Origin: an uncultured Eubacteriales bacterium
GTDB taxonomy: Bacteria; Bacillota; Clostridia; Oscillospirales; Acutalibacteraceae
NCBI GenBank assembly: GCA_934561055.1
Contig: CAKTFN010000010.1
Coordinates: forward strand, 4,391 to 68,390
DNA: 64,000 bases
Reading direction: 5' to 3'
Position numbers and translations under genes: made by a program. The notes below the pieces were generated by a model. The model did no database searches and had not been told where the DNA came from. It was given only the letters and a program-made list of their open reading frames with translations. Shown one piece after another: positions 1-8,372 of the stretch. The first letter of the stretch is position 1; each line of letters begins with the position of its first letter.

Positions 1-1025
1 TCCGTTCCGCCGCGGATCGGAGTGACAACAGGCTCAACGCCGAGCTTTTTCATTGCGTTTTCGGCTCTTTCGACAATATCCATGTGCTTTTCGATTATTT
101 CACGCATATTGTAATAGCTGTCCTTCACAGAAAGCTCAAACGTTTTTTCGCCGTATTTTTCATTGAGGAAATCGACAACCGAAGAAACGAACTTTTTCCG
201 CTCGTCAAACTTCTTTTTGTCGTGGTCACGGATAATCATGTGAAGTTTCGCTTCGGTTTCGTTTCCGAAAACGTCGGAAACGTGATAAAAACCTTCATAA
301 TTTTCGGTATGCGCCGGAGTTTCAAAAGGCGGAAGCATTGACATAAACTCCTGAAGGAACAAAACGGCGTTTCTCATTTTGTTTTTTGCCGAACCTGGAT
401 GAGTGTTGACTCCGTGAACCGTGAGCGAAACCGAAGCGGCATTGAAATTTTCGTATTCGATTCCGCCGAGTTCTCCGCCGTCAACGGTATAAGCAAAGTC
501 GGCATTAAAGCGTTCAAAATCAAAGTGATCCGCCCCTGCCCCGATTTCCTCGTCCGGAGTGAAGCAAATGCTGATTTTTCCGTGACGGATTTTGTTCCTG
601 ATGATTTTTTCGCAGGCGGAAACGATTTCGGCAACTCCGGCTTTGTCGTCCGCCCCGAGAAGGGTTTTTCGGTCGGTGACAACAAGTTCTTTTCCGATGT
701 ACTTTTCATCAATCATCGGTGCATTCGTTCCGTCAAAGGTGATTATTTTTGCGTTGACGTTTTTTCCGCTGACGTCGGGTGAAGTGTCCATATGGGAAAC
801 AAGTCCGATTGAAGGCTCATTTTCAGCCCCCTCGGTTGCCGGAATATGACCGTAAACATAGCCGAGTTCGTCCCGTGCGGCGTCCTCAACACCGATTTCT
901 TTAAGCTCCTTTGCAAGGTAATCGGCAAGAATAAGCTGAGAAGCGGTTGAAGGAACGGTTTTGCTCTCCTCATCGGAAGTTGTTTCAAAAGTTACATATT
1001 TTAAAAATCTTTCAAGTGCGTTCAA
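1..1025 (-). CDS. pepT: Peptidase T (tripeptide aminopeptidase), partial
   Basis: M20-family zinc tripeptidase that removes N-terminal residues from tripeptides in the cytoplasm. The frame is open to the left window edge, so about 341 residues are present and the C-terminus, with the last metal-binding His, lies outside. Visible family motifs are SHMDTSP (about residue 77, metal His and catalytic Asp), GADDKAG (about 124), PDEEIG (about 158, catalytic Glu) and VDGGE (about 181), in the same order and spacing as E. coli PepT. I prefer the TTG at 1025: GGGAG at 1035-1039 is 9 nt upstream, and the protein then starts MNALERFLKYV, like known PepT. The ATG at 1034 abuts the ribosome site. The gene is divergent from rpe. 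Confidence 0.93.
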   Translation of the reverse strand, partial: MNALERFLKYVTFETTSDEESKTVPSTASQLILADYLAKELKEIGVEDAARDELGYVYGHIPATEGAENEPSIGLVSHMDTSPDVSGKNVNAKIITFDGTNAPMIDEKYIGKELVVTDRKTLLGADDKAGVAEIVSACEKIIRNKIRHGKISICFTPDEEIGAGADHFDFERFNADFAYTVDGGELGGIEYENFNAASVSLTVHGVNTHPGSAKNKMRNAVLFLQEFMSMLPPFETPAHTENYEGFYHVSDVFGNETEAKLHMIIRDHDKKKFDERKKFVSSVVDFLNEKYGEKTFELSVKDSYYNMREIIEKHMDIVERAENAMKKLGVEPVVTPIRGGT

Positions 1026-1045
1026 AATTATCATCTCCCGAAGGT

Positions 1046-1074
1046 ATGATAGCATAAAAAACAAAAAAAGGCAA
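1046..1074 (-). promoter_or_regulatory. Promoter of pepT
   Basis: Minus-strand -35 TTGCCT (1069-1074) and -10 TATCAT (1046-1051) with a 17-nt spacer. The implied transcript start lies just before the GGGAG ribosome site, so the leader is very short and favours the TTG start over the ATG. Confidence 0.6.
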
Positions 1075-1098
1075 ACCGCTTTTTGAAACCCTGTGTTC

Positions 1099-1127
1099 TT
1101 GATTTTTGAAAAGCTTAATGGTATAAT
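1099..1127 (+). promoter_or_regulatory. Promoter of rpe
   Basis: -35 TTGATT (1099-1104) and -10 TATAAT (1122-1127), 17-nt spacer, 38 nt upstream of the rpe start. Confidence 0.65.
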
Positions 1128-1164
1128 AATTTGAATTATTAAAAGTTTAATTGAGGTGCTTATT

Positions 1165-1812
1165 ATGATTAAAATTTCCCCTTCCATTCTTTCCTGTGAC
1201 TATTCAAAAATGGGTGAAGAATTTGAAAGAATGAAAGAATGCGGTGCCGACTGGCTTCATATCGACGTCATGGACGGCCACTTCGTTCCGAACATCACCC
1301 TCGGTGCGCCGATTGTAAAATGCATGAGAAAATGCAGCGACCTTGTTTTCGACGTTCACCTCATGATAAGCGACCCGAAAAAATATATTCCGGACTTCGT
1401 CAAGGCCGGTTCGGACGTCATCACTTTCCACATTGAATCCGACTCCCCCACCGAGGAAACGATTGACCTCATCAGGGAGCTTGGCTGTAAAGCCGCCCTC
1501 TCGGTAAAACCCGGAACACCCGTTGAAGAAGTTTTTCCGTTCCTTGAAAAACTTTCAATGGTTCTCGTCATGACGGTTGAGCCCGGTTTCGGCGGTCAAA
1601 GCTTCATGCCGGACATGATGGAAAAAGTTAAGGCTCTCAGAGCGGAAATCGACAAAAGAGGCCTTGAAACCGAAATTCAGGTTGACGGCGGAATCAACGA
1701 AGAAAACGCCGCCCTTGCCGTTGAAAGCGGTGCAACCGTTCTTGTTGCCGGAAGTGCGATTTTCGGCTCAAAGGATCCGAAAAAGACAATTGCAAGCCTT
1801 CGCAATCACTGA
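1165..1812 (+). CDS. rpe: Ribulose-phosphate 3-epimerase
   Basis: Interconverts ribulose 5-phosphate and xylulose 5-phosphate in the pentose phosphate pathway; cytoplasmic TIM barrel. The 215-aa protein has the family landmarks in order: KISPSILSCD at the N-terminus, HIDVMDGHFVPN (metal-binding region), DVHLMI, VEPGFGGQ and VDGGIN. Length is normal. The ATG at 1165 is chosen because GAGG (1153-1156) sits 8 nt upstream; an in-frame GTG at 1156 overlaps that ribosome site. The gene stands alone and its last codons overlap the convergent MecA-like gene by 7 nt. Confidence 0.97.
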   Translation: MIKISPSILSCDYSKMGEEFERMKECGADWLHIDVMDGHFVPNITLGAPIVKCMRKCSDLVFDVHLMISDPKKYIPDFVKAGSDVITFHIESDSPTEETIDLIRELGCKAALSVKPGTPVEEVFPFLEKLSMVLVMTVEPGFGGQSFMPDMMEKVKALRAEIDKRGLETEIQVDGGINEENAALAVESGATVLVAGSAIFGSKDPKKTIASLRNH

Positions 1813-2342
1813 GAGAGTTTTTGAAGCGCCTTGCTTTTTATTAGGCATTCGCCCGCTTCTTTGAGCGAAAGCAGCTTTGCTTCGCTCAAAAAAAGAGGTT
1901 CGAGAAATTCGTTCAAAACCGCACCCTGAGCGTTTGAAACATTGAAGGCGAACAAAACAAACGTCCGATCAATCCGATAAAGTTCGTTTTTTTCAATCAT
2001 TGAACCGGACTTTTTGAAATTTCTTGAAAGATCAATGACGTCATTGATTTCATCGGTAAAAAAGACAGAAATTTTTTCCTTTTTCTCCCTTTTTTCGGCC
2101 TTCTCTTTGAAAATCATCAGGCAGCCGCCGAACGAATCCGGCATTACGTCAACCTCAAGCGAGCCGCAGTCGGAAATGCAGCGGCCGGTTTCAAGCCGGA
2201 CTTTTTCAAGAACAAGACGAACGAGCTTTCTTGTTTTTTCGTTTGAATAATCAAGTTGTTCAAACGTGACGTTGTTTTTTAAAAGGTCTTCTTTTGAAAG
2301 TTCGACAAGAATGCTTTTTTCGTCAATCGCATCAATTTTCAT
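1806..2342 (-). CDS. MecA-like adaptor protein
   Basis: 178 aa. The N-terminus (MKIDAIDEKSI, then a short acidic helix with LSKEDL and DYSNEKT) resembles MecA/YpbH adaptors that deliver substrates to ClpCP, and the residue 85-105 stretch is a charged Lys/Glu-rich linker, as between the two MecA domains. The C-terminal half is compatible with the ClpC-binding domain, but I see no diagnostic motif there. The family call is from overall pattern only; a different acidic regulatory protein is possible. It converges on rpe with a 7-nt overlap. Confidence 0.55.
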   Translation of the reverse strand: MKIDAIDEKSILVELSKEDLLKNNVTFEQLDYSNEKTRKLVRLVLEKVRLETGRCISDCGSLEVDVMPDSFGGCLMIFKEKAEKREKKEKISVFFTDEINDVIDLSRNFKKSGSMIEKNELYRIDRTFVLFAFNVSNAQGAVLNEFLEPLFLSEAKLLSLKEAGECLIKSKALQKLSQ

Positions 2343-2459
2343 CTTCGTTTTCTCCCGGTGAACTTATGTATTTGCCTTTATAATACTCCGGTTTTCAAAA
2401 CTAATCAACGAACAAATTCTGGCAGTGATTTTGCCGGTTTTTCTCGGAAAGGAACAGTC

Positions 2460-3674
2460 ATGAAGAAATTTAAATTCAAAAGAAAAAAGGATCCGTTTCC
2501 GAAAAGTTCCGACGTCAGAGTCAAAAACAGCTATTACACTTTTTCAAAAGAATATCCCGCGGCAAAAATCATTCAAACAAAACGCGTGAAGCGAAAAAAA
2601 GAACGGGTACGCTCATTCCTTCGCGTTGCACTTGCGGCGGCCTCTTTTCTTCTCATCGTTTGCGTCTCATTCTTTGCGGTTGACCTCGGGCTGAGGTTTT
2701 CAAACAAACCGATTGATACCGGATTGGAATTTTCGGGTCTTTCAAAAGAAAACTCCGAAAACCTTTTCAAAAGCAGTTCGCTCAAAGCACTGTATATGCC
2801 GTATGAAAAGCTCTCGAACGGAAAAAGCGTTTCCTCTTTCATAAAAGAGGTCAAAAAAAAGGACTGCACCGCAGTTGTGATCGATTTCAAAACCGAAAGC
2901 GGAAAACTCGTTTACTCCTCTCAAACCGAACTTGCAAGAAACGGAAAATGTGCGATTTTTGACAACGAAACCGTTAAAACGGCTCTCGGAATTTTTGAAA
3001 GAGAAGAAATTGACGTTGTTGCAAGATTCTTCTGTTTTGAAGACAAAACAGCGAGCGAAGCCGAGCCTTCTTTCGCCGTAAAATACAAAGATACCGATGT
3101 TCTCTGGCGTGACGATATTTCCGAAGGGAAGGGAAAAACGTGGCTTAATCCATATTCGACCGGCGCCGTGAACTACCTTCTTGACCTTATCAAAGAAGTT
3201 TCTTTAATGGGTGTCAAAGGTTTTCTTCTCGAAGCGGTCTCCTTTCCCCACTCCGACCTTTCAACCGCAGGTTTTCCCGGAGAAAAAAGCAAAAGCGGAC
3301 GGGCAGACGCTCTTTTGAAATTCGTTAAGAAAGCAAAAGCGGCCGTTCCGGAAAGCTGTTTTCTTCTCCTTTCAAAATCAGCCTCCGATATTCTCCTTTC
3401 CGGCGACGAAACATATTCCGCAGAGCTTCTCAAAAGCGAGGCGGACGGTGTTTGCGTTGACACGAAAAACCGCCCGGAAAGCTTTGTTGCCGACAGAAAG
3501 AGCAATTATTCCTCAATGCTTTCAATGTTTTCTCAAATCAAAAGCAAACAAAACTCCGACGGTGTTTTTGTTCCGGTGATAGATATAGACGAATACAGAG
3601 GAAAATACATCCGCACGCTTTCGAAAAACGGCTACTCAAGCTACATTATCTTCGACGAAAGCGGAAAATACTGA
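2460..3674 (+). CDS. Membrane-anchored DUF4015-like (putative glycoside hydrolase) protein
   Basis: 404 aa. A basic cytoplasmic N-terminus of about 50 residues, one transmembrane helix (about 53-76), then an extracellular domain. The stretch with YMPYEKLSNGKSV and TAVVIDFKTESGKLVY (about 120-160) resembles the start of the DUF4015/GHL13 putative glycosyl hydrolase barrel, and the segment with GVKGFLLEAVSFPH matches its middle strand. Substrate unknown; an envelope role is inferred from the anchor. The ATG at 2460 follows an AAAGGA ribosome site 6 nt upstream; a longer reading from 2358 has no ribosome site. A bidirectional terminator follows. Confidence 0.6.
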   Translation: MKKFKFKRKKDPFPKSSDVRVKNSYYTFSKEYPAAKIIQTKRVKRKKERVRSFLRVALAAASFLLIVCVSFFAVDLGLRFSNKPIDTGLEFSGLSKENSENLFKSSSLKALYMPYEKLSNGKSVSSFIKEVKKKDCTAVVIDFKTESGKLVYSSQTELARNGKCAIFDNETVKTALGIFEREEIDVVARFFCFEDKTASEAEPSFAVKYKDTDVLWRDDISEGKGKTWLNPYSTGAVNYLLDLIKEVSLMGVKGFLLEAVSFPHSDLSTAGFPGEKSKSGRADALLKFVKKAKAAVPESCFLLLSKSASDILLSGDETYSAELLKSEADGVCVDTKNRPESFVADRKSNYSSMLSMFSQIKSKQNSDGVFVPVIDIDEYRGKYIRTLSKNGYSSYIIFDESGKY

Positions 3675-3685
3675 TTACAGATAGC

Positions 3686-3731
3686 AAAAAAACTGTCGCA
3701 AAAGGCATTGACCCGATGCGACAGTTTTTTC
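3686..3731. terminator. Bidirectional intrinsic terminator
   Basis: Inverted repeat with arms AAACTGTCGCA (3690-3700) and TGCGACAGTTT (3717-3727), flanked by A and T runs, so it can end both the upstream plus-strand gene and convergent rfbA. Confidence 0.85.
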
Positions 3732-3733
3732 GG

Positions 3734-4618
3734 TTAATACTTCACTTTTCCCGAAGCCACCTGTTTGAGGTGCGCCCCGTAAGGCGACTTTCCGTAGCGT
3801 TCGGCCGAAAGAAGAAGTTTTTCTTTTTCAATCCAGCCGTTTTTGAACGCAATCTCTTCCGGAGCGGAAATCATAATCGATTGACGTCCTTCAACGATTC
3901 TGACGAAATTCGCCGCCTCGTTGAGACTTTCAACCGTTCCGGTGTCAAGCCACGCAAAACCGCGTCCGAGAAGTTTTACGGAAAGTTTTTCCTCTTTGAG
4001 GAACATCAGGTTGAGGTCGGTAATTTCAAGCTCTCCTCTTGCGGAGGGCTTCACTTTTTTTGCCTTTTCGCAAACCGTGTTGTCGTAAAAATAAAGTCCC
4101 GTAACGCAGTAATTCGACTTCGGATTTTTCGGCTTTTCTTCAATTGAAATCACCTTTTCGTTTTTGTCGAATTCAACAACACCAAACCGTTCCGGATCAT
4201 CAACGTAATAACCGAAAACGGTTGCAACGCTTTTTTCGGCGTTCTCCTTCGCCTCTTTCAAAAGTTTTCCGAGTCCGTTTCCGTAAAAAATATTGTCGCC
4301 GAGGATCATTGCGCAACTGTCGTTTCCGATGAATTCTTCGCCGATTATGAAAGCCTGGGCAAGTCCGTCGGGTGAAGGCTGAACGGCATAGCTCAAATTG
4401 ATTCCGAAGTCGGAGCCGTCGCCGAGAAGCCGTTCAAAGTTCTTGATGTCCTGCGGAGTGGAAATGATGAGAATATCCTTGATTTCGGCCATCATGAGAA
4501 CCGAAAGCGGATAATAAATCATCGGTTTGTCATAAACGGGCAAAAGCTGTTTTGAGGTTACCATCGTAATCGGATAAAGCCTTGTTCCGCTTCCTCCGGC
4601 AAGAATGATTCCTTTCAT
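3734..4618 (-). CDS. rfbA: Glucose-1-phosphate thymidylyltransferase
   Basis: Makes dTDP-glucose from dTTP and glucose 1-phosphate, the first step toward dTDP-rhamnose for cell-surface glycans. 294 aa, the normal family length. Landmarks: GGSGTRLYP at residues 8-16 (nucleotide-binding loop), the QLLPVYDKPMIYYPLS segment, GDNIFYG, and WLDTGT near residue 225. Strong ribosome site AAAGGAG before the ATG. No rfbBCD is nearby, so the rest of the pathway must be encoded elsewhere. It follows the ABC permease gene by 26 nt and may be co-transcribed with it. Confidence 0.96.
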   Translation of the reverse strand: MKGIILAGGSGTRLYPITMVTSKQLLPVYDKPMIYYPLSVLMMAEIKDILIISTPQDIKNFERLLGDGSDFGINLSYAVQPSPDGLAQAFIIGEEFIGNDSCAMILGDNIFYGNGLGKLLKEAKENAEKSVATVFGYYVDDPERFGVVEFDKNEKVISIEEKPKNPKSNYCVTGLYFYDNTVCEKAKKVKPSARGELEITDLNLMFLKEEKLSVKLLGRGFAWLDTGTVESLNEAANFVRIVEGRQSIMISAPEEIAFKNGWIEKEKLLLSAERYGKSPYGAHLKQVASGKVKY

Positions 4619-4644
4619 GAATTTTCTCCTTTATTTGCAAATTT

Positions 4645-6201
4645 TTATTTGTTGTTATATTCAGACGTTGTCAGAATGTTTCTGCTGCAAAAAATCGTTA
4701 TCGCACCGACAATAATGTTGACGAGAGCCATTCCAAAGAAGATTATGCCCTCAAAAACGGGAAGAACAAAGTTCAAACCGATTCCGCCCGCAACACCGGG
4801 AAGCGCAAAGATGAACGCAAGAACAAAATAAAGAAAAATCAAAAGCGCTTTGTTTCCGCCGTTGCCGAATATACGCTGCAAAACAAGATTAACTCCGACA
4901 AAAAGAAAATTGAAGCTGATTTTTGCAAGAATCAAACCGAGAACCTCAAGCGGCGGCGTTTTTAAAACGAAATAAAAAGGAAGGAACGTAATCACCGCTT
5001 CGGCAACCGAAGACGGAAGCTGCTCTTTGAGCATATTGAGAAGCTTTTTGAACGGAGGCTCCGGAATGAGATAAACATAAGGCAGAAGAAGCTCTCTTGC
5101 CCAGCGGCCGGAACCGACGGTAAAAACCGAAAAATAAATATTCATTGCAAAAGCAAAAACGGTTTCCTTCATGAAGAACGCAAAACCGATTGTAATCACC
5201 GCAAAAACAAGGCTGAGCATATTGACGGCAAAAACCTTTCCGCGGCGGTTTTCAATCTTATGCTTTTCGGCGATTGCAGAAGCCCCCTCGCCCTTTTTGA
5301 AGCCCGTTTTTCCGGTCTTGACGTTTCTCGGAGCGGTTTCGGAGGCCTTTCCCTCTTTTTGCGCCGTAATTGCCGAAAACGAAACTTCCGTCGCCTTGAG
5401 AACGTCCTCATAGTAATCGCTTTTAAGCCTTGAAACAAGAAGATAAAAGACGGCAACGCAAAGGACAAAACAACCAAGCGCTATCAGAACTCCTTTGTAT
5501 TCGCCCGAAATGAACGAAGCAACGCCGAAACGCAAAAAGCCTGCAATCGGGAAAAAGTTCATGAAAAACGAGTTTGCGTTTTTCACAACGGCCGGAAGAA
5601 TGTCTTCTCCGTTTCCGAAGCTCAAATAACCGAGCGCAGCAACAAAAACAAGAACAACAGCATAAAAAACCGCTTTCGCCGTTTTGCACTTTTTATCGTC
5701 GGACGAAGTCAGAGAATAAAGGAGCATCGCAAGCATCTGCGAAAGGAAAGCGTTTGCCGCATAACCGACGAGGACGGCAATCAGCGCAGAGAGCGAAACG
5801 CCGTATGTGTCATGAACCCATGAATACTGATAAAGAATAAAAACTCCGAGCATCAGTGAACGGCCGAGCTGGTTGAAAAGGCCGAAAGTCAAAAGGGTTT
5901 GAGATTTTTTCGGACTTGTGAAAAGAAGATTCACGTCAGCCATTGAGAACATTGACGCACCGTTGAGAAAACCGTTTTTTGCAATCATAACGAATTCAAA
6001 CGCATAAAGCGCAAGAACGATTGCGTAAAACTCTTCGATGTTCCTCGTTTCGACGGGCATTGCTCCGTTGTTTCCGGAAACGAAGGTCACCGCAATCAAC
6101 CCGATAAAAATTACAAGAGCAATAAGTTCCGACGGACGTCGGAAAATTTCGCGAAGACGGTTTTTGAACTTTCGAGATAAAAGATAAACAAGTGAACTCA
6201 T
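4645..6201 (-). CDS. ABC exporter permease (ABC_export / ABC-2 type)
   Basis: 518 aa, very hydrophobic, with about 10-12 predicted membrane spans and a large cytoplasmic loop (about residues 275-325) rich in Lys and Glu. The N-terminal pattern (cytoplasmic RKFKNRLREIFRRPSE, then repeated spans with LLFTSPKKSQTLL) is typical of the putative ABC exporter permease family. The start codon overlaps the stop of the upstream ATPase gene (ATGA), showing translational coupling and partnership. Substrate is not visible. Confidence 0.8.
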   Translation of the reverse strand: MSSLVYLLSRKFKNRLREIFRRPSELIALVIFIGLIAVTFVSGNNGAMPVETRNIEEFYAIVLALYAFEFVMIAKNGFLNGASMFSMADVNLLFTSPKKSQTLLTFGLFNQLGRSLMLGVFILYQYSWVHDTYGVSLSALIAVLVGYAANAFLSQMLAMLLYSLTSSDDKKCKTAKAVFYAVVLVFVAALGYLSFGNGEDILPAVVKNANSFFMNFFPIAGFLRFGVASFISGEYKGVLIALGCFVLCVAVFYLLVSRLKSDYYEDVLKATEVSFSAITAQKEGKASETAPRNVKTGKTGFKKGEGASAIAEKHKIENRRGKVFAVNMLSLVFAVITIGFAFFMKETVFAFAMNIYFSVFTVGSGRWARELLLPYVYLIPEPPFKKLLNMLKEQLPSSVAEAVITFLPFYFVLKTPPLEVLGLILAKISFNFLFVGVNLVLQRIFGNGGNKALLIFLYFVLAFIFALPGVAGGIGLNFVLPVFEGIIFFGMALVNIIVGAITIFCSRNILTTSEYNNK

Positions 6202-6896
6202 GACTTTTCACCGCTTTCGGTAAGCTCGAAGAAGAGGTCTTCAAGGCTCTTTCCGTCAGTATCGTCGGCGCTCTTTTCGGCGCAGAATTCACCGTCTTTC
6301 ATGATGTATGCCTTGTCCCAGCAGCTTTCAACGCTGTCAATCATGTGAGTACTGATAAGCACAGTTGCGCCGGAATTTTTGAGTTCGCGAAAAACCTCTT
6401 TAAGCTGTTTAATTGCGTGCGGGTCAAGACCGACCATCGGCTCGTCAAAGATAATTACGGACGGCTTATGAACCAGTGCGCAACAGATTGAAAGCTTCTG
6501 CTGCATACCTTTTGAAAGCTCTTTGCCGAGCTTATCTTTTTTGTCAAGAAGTTCAAAACGTTCAAGAAGTCTGTCTGCCGTTCCGTCGTCCTCCATACGG
6601 TAGGAGCGAAGCATAAATTCAAGGTGTTCGTGAACCGTCAAAAGGTCATAAACGGCGGGCATTTCCGGAACATAACCGAGAAGTTTTTTCGCCTCAAGGC
6701 TCTTGTTTTCGTTTCCGTCAATCGTGATTTCGCCCTCAAAGCGAAGAAGACCGCAGATACATTTGATTATCGTTGACTTTCCGGCTCCGTTCGGCCCGAG
6801 CAAAACGGCAATTTCGCCGCTTTCGATATCAAAAGAAACATTGTTGTTTGCAAGAACTTTTCCGTATTTTTTTGTAACGTTTTTTACACAAAGCAT
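6198..6896 (-). CDS. ABC transporter ATP-binding protein
   Basis: 232-aa ATPase partner of the following permease. Walker A is GPNGAGKST (about 34-42), the signature is LSKGMQQKL (about 127, a variant of LSGGQ) and Walker B is VIIFDEPMVGLD (about 147-158), followed by STHM with the switch His. The ribosome site GGAG precedes ATG 6896. The LSKGM signature is common in ABC-2 exporter ATPases. Substrate unknown. Confidence 0.9.
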   Translation of the reverse strand: MLCVKNVTKKYGKVLANNNVSFDIESGEIAVLLGPNGAGKSTIIKCICGLLRFEGEITIDGNENKSLEAKKLLGYVPEMPAVYDLLTVHEHLEFMLRSYRMEDDGTADRLLERFELLDKKDKLGKELSKGMQQKLSICCALVHKPSVIIFDEPMVGLDPHAIKQLKEVFRELKNSGATVLISTHMIDSVESCWDKAYIMKDGEFCAEKSADDTDGKSLEDLFFELTESGEKS

Positions 6897-6908
6897 AATT
6901 TTTCTCCG

Positions 6909-8309
6909 TTAAATAAGTTTTTCAAGTCCTTCGGTACTGTATTCTTCGCCGTTGCGTTTCTTTTCAAGCTGAGAAGTAAGAAGCGCAAAGCTTTCCTTTG
7001 TAACAGGATAAAGAACAATTCCGATGATTGCAACAACGAGAAAAACGGCGGGAATGATTGTTGCAATGTTTTCGATTGCGTCCTTTGCGGAATCGGGCTG
7101 AACCGAAAGCGTTCCGTCATATTTTCCGAAGTTCAAAACCTGACCGGCAATCCACATTCCAATTGCGGCGCCGAATTTTTGGAAGAACTGCGGAAAAGCG
7201 GTAATCATACTTTCTCTGCGCTTTCCGTTGACAAATTCGTCAACTTCAACAAGGTCGTATGCCATTGAATAGAAAATCGTCCAGAAGCACGCAAGGCCGA
7301 GAGCAACGGCAAAAACAGAAACGATGAGCATCGGCGTTGAGTTGATTCCGATGAGCTTGATGATAATAAGACCGACAAGCATGACCGAGAAAAAGATGAT
7401 TCCGGTTTTTCTTCTGTCGGTTTTTTCGGCAATCTTGGTTACGATCGGAATCATAAGACCCATTGAAGCAACAAGAGTAATGATAACAATTACCATTCCG
7501 CCGTCGTCCATTCCGAGTCTTGCCTGAACAAGATAAGCAAAGTTCGTCTGAATCATTGACGAAGAGATAAGGAAGAAGAAAACGAACATCACAAACCAGC
7601 AAAAAGGCTTAAGCTTTAGAATCTGAAGATATTCCGAAACCTTGATTTTTTCCTGCACTTCGCTTGTGTCCGATGCTTTTTTGAGGTCGATTCCGCGAAG
7701 GCTGAGCGAAGCAACAACGGCAGAGATCACGGCAAGGACGGCAAGAGCCGCCGCAGTTGAAAGCCAGCCGAGAGACGCGCTTACACCCATTCCGATAATA
7801 AGTCCGGGAAGCACGGCCGGAACGGCGTTTCCGAGAAGAATTGCAACAGTGTTGAAAAGCGAACTCTTTCCGCGGATGTCGGTGCGCTCATCATAATCTT
7901 CGGTGATTTCCGCAACAACGGCATAATACGGAATTGTGTAAACCGTATATGCAAGCCAGAAGCACATTGTCATTGCGGTGTAGAAAATGAATTTGAAAAC
8001 GTCGCTTGTGTCACCGAGCGGAAAGAATGCCGCAATGAAAGTAATTCCCATCGGGAATGCGGCACGAAGCATGAATTTGCGCTTATCCGCGCCTTTTTTG
8101 TCGGCAAAATGGCCGATGATAGGATCTGTTACCGCATCCCAAATTACCGAAATAAGGCTTACCGTTGAAGCAAGACCGGGATTCATGTGTGCAACGTCGG
8201 TGAGGAAGACGAGGTAATAGGTGTAATACATGTTGTAAAGAATCGACTCGGCGGCAATGCCTCCGCAATAACCGAACTTTTTGCCCTTTGTGAGCTGGCT
8301 TTTATGCAT
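6909..8309 (-). CDS. GPH-family (MFS) sugar/cation symporter
   Basis: 466 aa, twelve predicted spans. The N-terminal KFGYCGGIAAESILYNMYYTY region and the loop WDAVTDPIIGHFADKK are hallmarks of the glycoside-pentoside-hexuronide:cation symporter family (MelB type), as is TVYTIPYYAVVAEIT. Likely imports a glycoside or uronide with a cation. The ATG at 8309 is preceded by AAGGAG at 8 nt; a GTG at 8318 overlaps that site. Sits just upstream of the ABC pair, but no shared function is evident. Confidence 0.88.
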   Translation of the reverse strand: MHKSQLTKGKKFGYCGGIAAESILYNMYYTYYLVFLTDVAHMNPGLASTVSLISVIWDAVTDPIIGHFADKKGADKRKFMLRAAFPMGITFIAAFFPLGDTSDVFKFIFYTAMTMCFWLAYTVYTIPYYAVVAEITEDYDERTDIRGKSSLFNTVAILLGNAVPAVLPGLIIGMGVSASLGWLSTAAALAVLAVISAVVASLSLRGIDLKKASDTSEVQEKIKVSEYLQILKLKPFCWFVMFVFFFLISSSMIQTNFAYLVQARLGMDDGGMVIVIITLVASMGLMIPIVTKIAEKTDRRKTGIIFFSVMLVGLIIIKLIGINSTPMLIVSVFAVALGLACFWTIFYSMAYDLVEVDEFVNGKRRESMITAFPQFFQKFGAAIGMWIAGQVLNFGKYDGTLSVQPDSAKDAIENIATIIPAVFLVVAIIGIVLYPVTKESFALLTSQLEKKRNGEEYSTEGLEKLI

Positions 8310-8372
8310 TTTTTTCACTCCTTAAAATAATATTTTTCCTTTTTAAAAATACGCTTCTTTCAAAGCGGATTT